A program made the position numbers and the translations under genes. A stretch of 64,000 nucleotides of DNA from Podocnemis expansa (lineage: Eukaryota; Chordata; Testudines; Podocnemididae): contig ML682007.1 in NCBI GenBank assembly GCA_007922195.1, positions 12,782,562-12,846,561 on the forward strand, read 5' to 3'. The notes under the pieces were generated by a model. It was not told where the DNA came from, made no database searches, and saw only the letters and a list, made by a program, of their open reading frames with translations. Numbering within the stretch: the first letter of the stretch is position 1; every line of letters begins with the position of its first letter. Positions 58,657-64,000 of this stretch are shown piece after piece.

Positions 58657-58809
58657 TTCCCTCTAAGCAGCACGCGTCTGTGTACACAGACAGGTCATGA
58701 AACCTGCACACCCAACAAAATAAAACATGCACAAAAAAATTCAACAGCGCTAACATGAGTGCACAGCAAGAAATTTTTTGCACACACAGCCTACAAAACA
58801 TAGAGGGAA
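58657..58809. mobile_element. MITE-like element with TTCCCTCTAA...TAGAGGGAA ends, copy 2
   Basis: The end TTCCCTCTAAGC is inverted relative to ATAGAGGGAA; the interior (CCAACAAAATAAAACATGCA, CACACACAGCCTACAAAAC) matches 18387-18561. It lies beside the CpG island. Confidence 0.7.
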
Positions 58810-59033
58810 CATGGGGGGGGTCCCCTCTGCACAGACACACGTCACAGACGCGTTCCCCGGGGCCCCCCACCCCGAAATCACGCGCACGGACACGCGCCGG
58901 TGGCTCTCCCCCACCCGCCAGGGACCCAGTCCGGGCAGGGCTGTCACGCGCCCCCCTCCCAGACAGCGCGCGCCCGCCGCCGCCGCCGGAAGCCCCCGAA
59001 CGTTCGCAAGAGCCTGGAACGCGCCCGGCTCAC

Positions 59034-59140
59034 CCGCCACGCGCCCCGCCGCCTTCTAGAACGCCCGAGGAAGAGCCGCGCAGCCCCGCAGCCGCTGCAG
59101 CGCCCGCTCCCCCCTGCCCCGGCACTGGCTGCTCCCGCCC
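59034..59140 (-). other. P4HA2: Candidate non-coding exon 1 of P4HA2
   Basis: Inside the CpG island a minus-strand GTGAGC donor begins at 59033, right after GCGTGGCGG. A transcript starting near the GC boxes around 59135 would give a first exon of roughly 100 bases that could join the acceptor above exon 2 at 43506. The upper end is unknown and no transcript evidence was available. Confidence 0.4.
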
Positions 59141-59142
59141 CC
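59133..59142 (-). promoter_or_regulatory. GC box (Sp1-type)
   Basis: A GGGGGCGGGA motif on the minus strand in the CpG island, in a position suited to a TATA-less promoter of P4HA2. Confidence 0.4.
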
Positions 59143-59376
59143 GCACGGCCTCCAGCCGGGACCGTAATGCTTGGAATAGCTGCCTCCCCACAAGCCCGGA
59201 GAGGCGCTGAGGCAGCCCCGCGTGGCGTGCAAAGCAGCTGGAGGGAGAGGGGCGGGTTGCCTAGGGCACTGGTCCCCTTTGCTGGGTTATTGCCAGCCCC
59301 GATGGCAGGGGTCTCACACACGCAGCCCCTACAGCCCGTAGGGATGCTATTCTGAACATTTCCTGGAATCTTGAAG

Positions 59377-59512
59377 TTCAAATCAAATATCAAATCAAAT
59401 GAAATCATAGGGCTAGAATGGGCTTAAGGGATCATCGAGTCCAACCCCCAGAGAATTGAACCCAGAACTTTCTGCATGTTAAGCAGAGGTGCTAGCCACT
59501 ATGCTATAGAGG
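59377..59512 (-). repeat. tRNA-derived SINE, minus strand
   Basis: On the minus strand the head TATAGCATAGTGGCTAGCAC (A box), an anticodon-like CTTAACATG and GGGTTCAATTC (B box) resemble tRNA-Val(AAC). The tail GGGGGTTGGACTCGATGATC and TAGCCCTATGATTT is CR1-like and ends in a TTTGATTTGA repeat. Confidence 0.8.
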
Positions 59513-59586
59513 CCCTTTGTTACCAATATTTGCAATATCATTGTATGAAAAGGTGTCAGTGGTCCAGCCCTCCGGAGTTAGTCCTC

Positions 59587-59731
59587 ATTCCAAAGGGGCA
59601 GCCATGTTAGTCTAGTAAAGCCCAAAAAAAGTAAGAGTCTTGTGGCACTTAAAGACTAACAGATTTATTTATCACATGAGCTTTTGTGGGAGGATATCCC
59701 ACTTCATCAGACGCTTTGAAGAGGGAGAACT
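59587..59731 (+). repeat. Foldback family, left arm nested in hAT element
   Basis: The tag GGGGCAGCCATGTTAGTCTA leads to GAGTCTTGTGGCACTTAAAG, ACTAACAGATTTATTTATC, CTTTTGTGGGAGG and CTTTGAAGAGGGAGAACTCG. It is truncated at the inner end. Confidence 0.8.
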
Positions 59732-60089
59732 CGTGCGGCCCTCATGGTGATTTGGGTTTGAGAGCCCTGCCCTATCACTCTGGGGCCTGCAGTTCTGAGG
59801 TCCCAGGCTGTCCTGCCCCCACCCCCATGCCAGGGACCAGGCTAGCTGGCCAAAAGCAGTGCCTGGCTCAGCTCTCCCAGTCCGTGCCTCCCCTCACCAT
59901 GCGTGCTGCTTTCAGATCTGTGCCAGAGGGGGCAGGAGGCAGTGTAGGGCTTGTATCACTAGCCCCCCAGCCATGCTGCCTCCTGCCCGCTCCCCACTGC
60001 CTCTGGCAGAGAGCCAAAAGCTGCATGTGTGGCAGGGGGGAGGCACAGACCCAGAGTGCTGGGCTGGCTGGCTCACCCAGGTTTCTCAA

Positions 60090-60193
60090 CACCTCTGCTT
60101 AACATGCAGAAGGTCCTGGGTTCAATTCCCAGGGGGTTGGACTTGATGATCTCATGAGGTCCCTTCCAGCCCTATGATATGATTTGATTTGAC
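60090..60193 (+). repeat. tRNA-derived SINE, plus strand, truncated head
   Basis: CACCTCTGCTTAACATGCAG, GTCCTGGGTTCAATTCCC, TTGGACTTGATGATCTCATG and TCCCTTCCAGCCCTATGATA are the same family as 59377-59512; the A box is lost. It ends GATTTGATTT. Confidence 0.8.
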
Positions 60194-60898
60194 TGCTGGT
60201 GCAGGAGGAAAGCCAGCTGGCCCTGCCCCCCCCAATGCCAGTGAGGGTAGGGGGGGGCTGAGTGGGTGCCCTGCAGAGGGCGATTCACCCAGGGCCCTGA
60301 ACAGCCCCACCTATTGCATTTAAAAGAAGCAAAGCAGAGATCCCATCCGTGGTTGACATTATGCCTCCCCCCCCAGCAGCCTTGTCAGTATGGATTCATG
60401 TGCCACGAAGTTGCCAATACCTGAAAAGAAGTGAGCAGACAAGCAGCCAATAAGCAGAAGTCTGGGTCTCCAAGCAGCAGACCTGGTGACGCGTTGAACA
60501 AGAAAAGCAAGGCTGAAGGAGATGAGGCACGCAGACAGAATCGAAATAGAAAATTGCCCTAATGCAAGGGTGTCATTTCCATGAGGTTTGGGATGATTAA
60601 GAACCAGTGGAGAAGGGCCCAACTGACTTGCCACCAGAATTTACAAGGGCAATTTAATATGTTTTATGTGCACATATATGCTGGGAATCCTATTATTTTT
60701 GAGAGACTGGTTGGTTTCCATTATCAACTAGAAAAACATACCCTCATCAATAGTCTAGCCTGTTCTCTAGTATAGCTGTGAGTGCCCCATGATACTAACA
60801 TAGTCGCTTAGAGAGGCTAGCTCATGTGTAGTAAAAAGACAACACAGTTAAGTGAACAGAGTCCACTTATGAGTGCAAGAAACTCCAGAGCTCTAATT

Positions 60899-61377
60899 CA
60901 GTGGTTCCCAACCTTTCCAGTAACTCAGCACACTTCAAGAGACAGATAATTCCACAGCACACCCACATTTTTCAGCTGAACTGACTACTCATAAACGTCA
61001 CATTTACTTAAATCTACTATGGTTACAGACTTATTAGAGGGGTTTGCAACACAGCACATACAACAAGCTAAAGAAGGACCAAATGCATTAATGGCTCAGA
61101 TCTACTGGAAAAAAAAGTACAAATCATCTCTGTTTTTCCCTTTGGCCACCTGTGTTTAGAATTTTCACATTTTAGAATTGAAAGTCTCACTTTTAATTTG
61201 ATTATTAATTTTCATGAGTTCTACAAATGGTAATTTTGGTTGGATAGAAGATTGTTTAAGATGAAACAACATTTGTTTTACATTGATTTTCATTAACTTT
61301 GTACAAAATTTCATGGCACAATTGGATGGTTCTCACAGCACACCAGTGTGTTGTGGCACGCTGGTTGAAAACCACTG
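60899..61377. mobile_element. hAT-type element with perfect 8-bp duplication
   Basis: The ends CAGTGGTTCCCAACC and GGTTGAAAACCACTG are inverted repeats and CTCTAATT is duplicated exactly at 60891-60898 and 61378-61385. At 479 bases it is non-autonomous. Confidence 0.9.
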
Positions 61378-61385
61378 CTCTAATT

Positions 61386-61490
61386 GTTGATCAGTCATTG
61401 ATTTGCTATGCAGCCTTAGGCAAGCCACTTCATGTCTCTGTGTCTCATTTCCTCTGCCAGCAAAACAGGAGTAAAGGCTGTTATTTAAAC
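61386..61490 (+). repeat. MIR-like SINE fragment
   Basis: ATGCAGCCTTAGGCAAGCCA, CTTCATGTCTCTGTGTCTCA and AACAGGAGTAAAGGCTG match a MIR core. Confidence 0.55.
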
Positions 61491-64000
61491 ATCAGCATTT
61501 GTCAAGAGACAGCACAGCTTAGAGAGACATTTTCTCCCTACACTTAAGGAAATAACTGGGTGTTATTTGATGGCAAAGGATGACATTTTAATAGAAACTA
61601 TTAGGTTTACACCATTGGTTTAGAAGGATTAAATCTCCCTCTAGCCCAGTCCACAACATTTACTCGTGTGAGCAGTCCTTAGTCACGCAAGGCCCATTGA
61701 CTGTAGGTAGCTAACAATGACGTGTGCTATGGGATTGTAAGATTGGACCCTAATTAGTTAATATTTGTTAAGTGCTATATTAATAATCATACTTAAAAAG
61801 CAAAGTTTTGTCTTAGGTGTATAGAAAAAGTTAGCTAAGTGTTTGCAGTATTCCTGCTTGTTATAGGGAATATTGCCACAATACTGAGGTAAGTTTTGTT
61901 GGTTAGGTGAGGCACTGTCCAGAGTAGCCAGCATGTTTCCAAGGGTGCTCCCTATTGGTAGTGAGTGTCCTAGTAGCTACTCTTCAGTGTGAATTTTCAG
62001 AACCTATCTGTGAAGGATGTGGGAGCTGCTTGTGGTATTTTATGTCTACTGTGTATTCTAACTATATTTCTGATGGTTAGTGTGTGGATTACTGCGTGAT
62101 TAGAGGAATTAATGCAGAGCTGCATCATTTTACGTGTTCCAGGACAACAGACAATGGTTTTAGAGAAACCGTCACCAGTACTGGAAAGGCCCTAGAGGGG
62201 TCAACACCTTTGAAGTTTTACCCCATCTGTGCTTGTGGGGCAGCAGCTTGGCTTGGCGCAAAGGGAGGGAGGGGGCACTTCAAGTGGGAAACTAGAAAAA
62301 GAACTTTAAAATGGATAAAAAGGCTATCTTTGAAAAAAGAGGGTGAGAAAGCTGACAGGAAACTGTTCAGAGGGCAATGAGCTAGCACAGGAACAGGCCC
62401 TCTGGGATGGGTCTAAAGCAGCTTGCTCCGCCTAAGCCGTTAGCAAGAAGGTATGTTTTAGGTAAGACACTGTCATACCAGTGGCTTAATGAGCTAAAAA
62501 AATAGCCAAGGAATCTTTTTCTTGCCGTGCTTCATTCCAACTGTTAAAGATAAAAGAAGTATTTGTTTTGAATATGCTGTTCTGAGTGTCAGTAGTCATT
62601 CTGGCCACAGCTCCTAAAGGAAAGTCTTGCAGGTAACTGACCACAGTCTGGTCTTCTGAGTTACCATTGAAGAGTATGTAAGGGCCAGCCTGGTCTAAAA
62701 CTGAGAGAACCACAGGATTCCCCTGCAGGAGAAGGAAAAGCACAGAGGCTAGATACCCGCAGAGAGTGCACTTGAGAGAGACTCAAGAGAGGTTGAAGGG
62801 GTAGCCATTCCTATGACCATGGCTCTATCTAATACAAAATAACTTCTCTCTTGGTAGGTGGTCTCCCAGTCACTTCACCCCATTCAGCCTAGAACCAGCA
62901 TAACCACAAGCCTCCAAAGTATTTACCCAGTGCCAGTTTGGCCACCTTTACTTTGGGTTCCTCTCCTATGCCTCCTGCATCCTCAGGTCTATTCACTTTG
63001 GATGTAAAGCCATGGTTAGCCAGCATTTAAGCCATTGCTTTCTCTAAGAGCAGAGATGTCCCCCAAAACAAATAACAAAGATAGCTCTGTTGCTAGGTCC
63101 ACACAAGTATTTTGGGGTCTCTTCTATCATATTACATGGATTTTGCTTATAGCTTAACAGAAGAAATATCAAAACTATCCAACAATACATAATGGCATAG
63201 TATTTATCATAAAACAATATTATAGGTAAGTCGGACTAAAGAGACAGGGGGTCAAATGTTGCTCCCATTGCAGTCAATAGCAAAACTCCCAGTGATTTCA
63301 ATAGAACCAGGATTTTACCCTAGTTTAGAATTCACATCCATAACATGTCTCCTTCTCAAAATGTGTTTCTGTATTTAGCTGCATGTCTGTCACTCTTCTC
63401 TTGTTTCTTATGAATGGAGGACTGAAGGAAAAAAATCACACACACACACACATCTGAAAATACCATCAGGAACTGAAGCCAAAAATCAAAGCATGCCCAA
63501 CATAAACTTAGTGCCGTTGCAAAACTCAGCCAAAAACCTGGCCAGATTCTTTACAACAGATACTGGAGCTAAATGATCATACTGCATTGTGTCTGGGAAA
63601 ACAACCTCTGTTGAGGTGACATCTAATTAGTACTAATCCTTTAGCAATCTGCAGGTGGATTTTACAAGGCCGGGGGAGAGGTTTAGGCATGCAGCAGGGA
63701 ATATGACACTTGTTTCTGGATGAATGGACTAACTGGGAAGTTTCCAGAGGTAAGTGTTAGTGCTGATGGACTGTTCAAAATTAATTTCCTTCCCTAAGCA
63801 TACAGCCAGCTTGGATGCTTTGGCTCTTGCTCTGTGCTCAGCCACTGGGGTTCCTCAGAAGCCAGACATAATTTGAGGCTATTGTACCCAGCTGTTATTG
63901 TAGCCCTTTGCTTCCAAATCCTAAAGTCCCTCTGCTGCACTGATCCTAAGTGAGAGAAGTTGTGCTGCAAATATGTTCCCTGCATGCTAATTTATCAGAG

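Larger units (their letters stand above)
43507..59033 (-). other. Probable P4HA2 intron 1 (in the 5' UTR)
   Basis: About 15.5 kb between the exon-2 acceptor and the candidate donor in the CpG island. It holds a solo LTR, several hAT-type elements, foldback fragments, MIR and CR1 pieces, and microsatellites. 45770-49100 and 54180-57000 contain nothing that I can identify. Additional 5' UTR exons may lie here. Confidence 0.5.
58830..59250 (-). promoter_or_regulatory. P4HA2: CpG island, probable P4HA2 promoter
   Basis: This is the only long CpG-dense stretch in the window (many CGCGC, CCGCCG and GCCCCG runs, against an AT-rich surrounding). It lies about 15.5 kb upstream of the start-codon exon, a normal distance for a gene with a non-coding first exon. 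No TATA box was seen; GC boxes are present. Assignment to P4HA2 is inference from position and strand. A divergent transcript could also start here, but no coding exon for one is visible. Confidence 0.65.
59306..59769 (+). mobile_element. hAT-type element, CAGGGGTCTC family, copy 3, with two nested insertions
   Basis: It starts CAGGGGTCTCACACACGC and ends TTTGAGAGCCCTG. Its body matches 9218-9422 (CAATATTTGCAATATCATTG) but is split by a SINE (59377-59512) and by a foldback arm (59587-59731). The flanks CCCGATGG and CCCTATCA are only partly alike. Confidence 0.8.
59251..64000. other. 5' flank of P4HA2 with no recognisable gene
   Basis: Beyond the CpG island lie the nested hAT/SINE/foldback cluster, a second SINE, a hAT element and a MIR. 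From 61500 to 64000 I see no gene and only a short (AC)n at about 63437-63453. PDLIM4, the mammalian neighbour on this side, is not in the window as far as I can see. Confidence 0.6.

Noticed and set aside
58755..59408. Frames of about 150 codons in the CpG island
   Set aside because: CpG composition removes stop codons; arginine/proline/alanine-rich translation without domains. The island is better read as promoter.
59377..59512. Possible tRNA-Val gene
   Set aside because: The A and B boxes and anticodon position are present, but the acceptor stem does not close and a CR1-like tail follows; it is a SINE.
62084..62743. Two opposite frames near the right end, considered as exons of a neighbouring gene such as PDLIM4
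   Set aside because: Neither translation contains the PDZ or LIM motifs of PDLIM4, and no splice-site pattern supports an exon.

Overview
The window is vertebrate nuclear DNA, AT-rich and dense in interspersed repeats. Sense and antisense CR1 LINE ends, MIR-like SINEs, many short hAT-type DNA elements and a tRNA-derived SINE with a CR1-like tail suggest a non-avian sauropsid. A turtle is most likely; a crocodilian is not excluded. The species cannot be fixed from the sequence.

The only protein-coding gene I can support is P4HA2 (prolyl 4-hydroxylase subunit alpha-2), on the minus strand. Its coding region spans 43482 down to 10196. I placed fourteen exon positions in the mature message plus one alternative exon by homology, all with GT-AG boundaries and compatible phases. 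They encode an intact precursor of 535 residues, or 537 with the alternative exon. The protein has a signal peptide, an N-terminal dimerisation region, a TPR-like peptide-substrate-binding domain and a C-terminal 2-oxoglutarate/iron dioxygenase domain with its H-x-D...H...K residues. Two adjacent, homologous, in-frame exons (15682-15741 and 15547-15612) are alternatives separated by only 69 bases.

Layout from low to high coordinates: 1-9780 is the 3' flank of P4HA2, with no recognisable gene and many repeats. 9780-43506 holds the 3' UTR and coding exons. 43507-59033 is a probable long first intron in the 5' UTR, containing a solo LTR and several hAT-type elements. 58830-59250 is a CpG island that is the likely promoter and non-coding first exon. 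59250-64000 is upstream flank with nested repeats and no recognisable gene.

Most of the remaining DNA belongs to a few repeat families. They are a foldback (inverted-repeat) family of about thirteen full or partial copies, several inside P4HA2 introns; hAT-like elements with 8-bp target duplications; a 1,020-bp solo retroviral LTR with a perfect 5-bp duplication; a Val(AAC)-tRNA-like SINE; MIR; and CR1. No tRNA or rRNA gene, CRISPR array or bacterial feature was seen.
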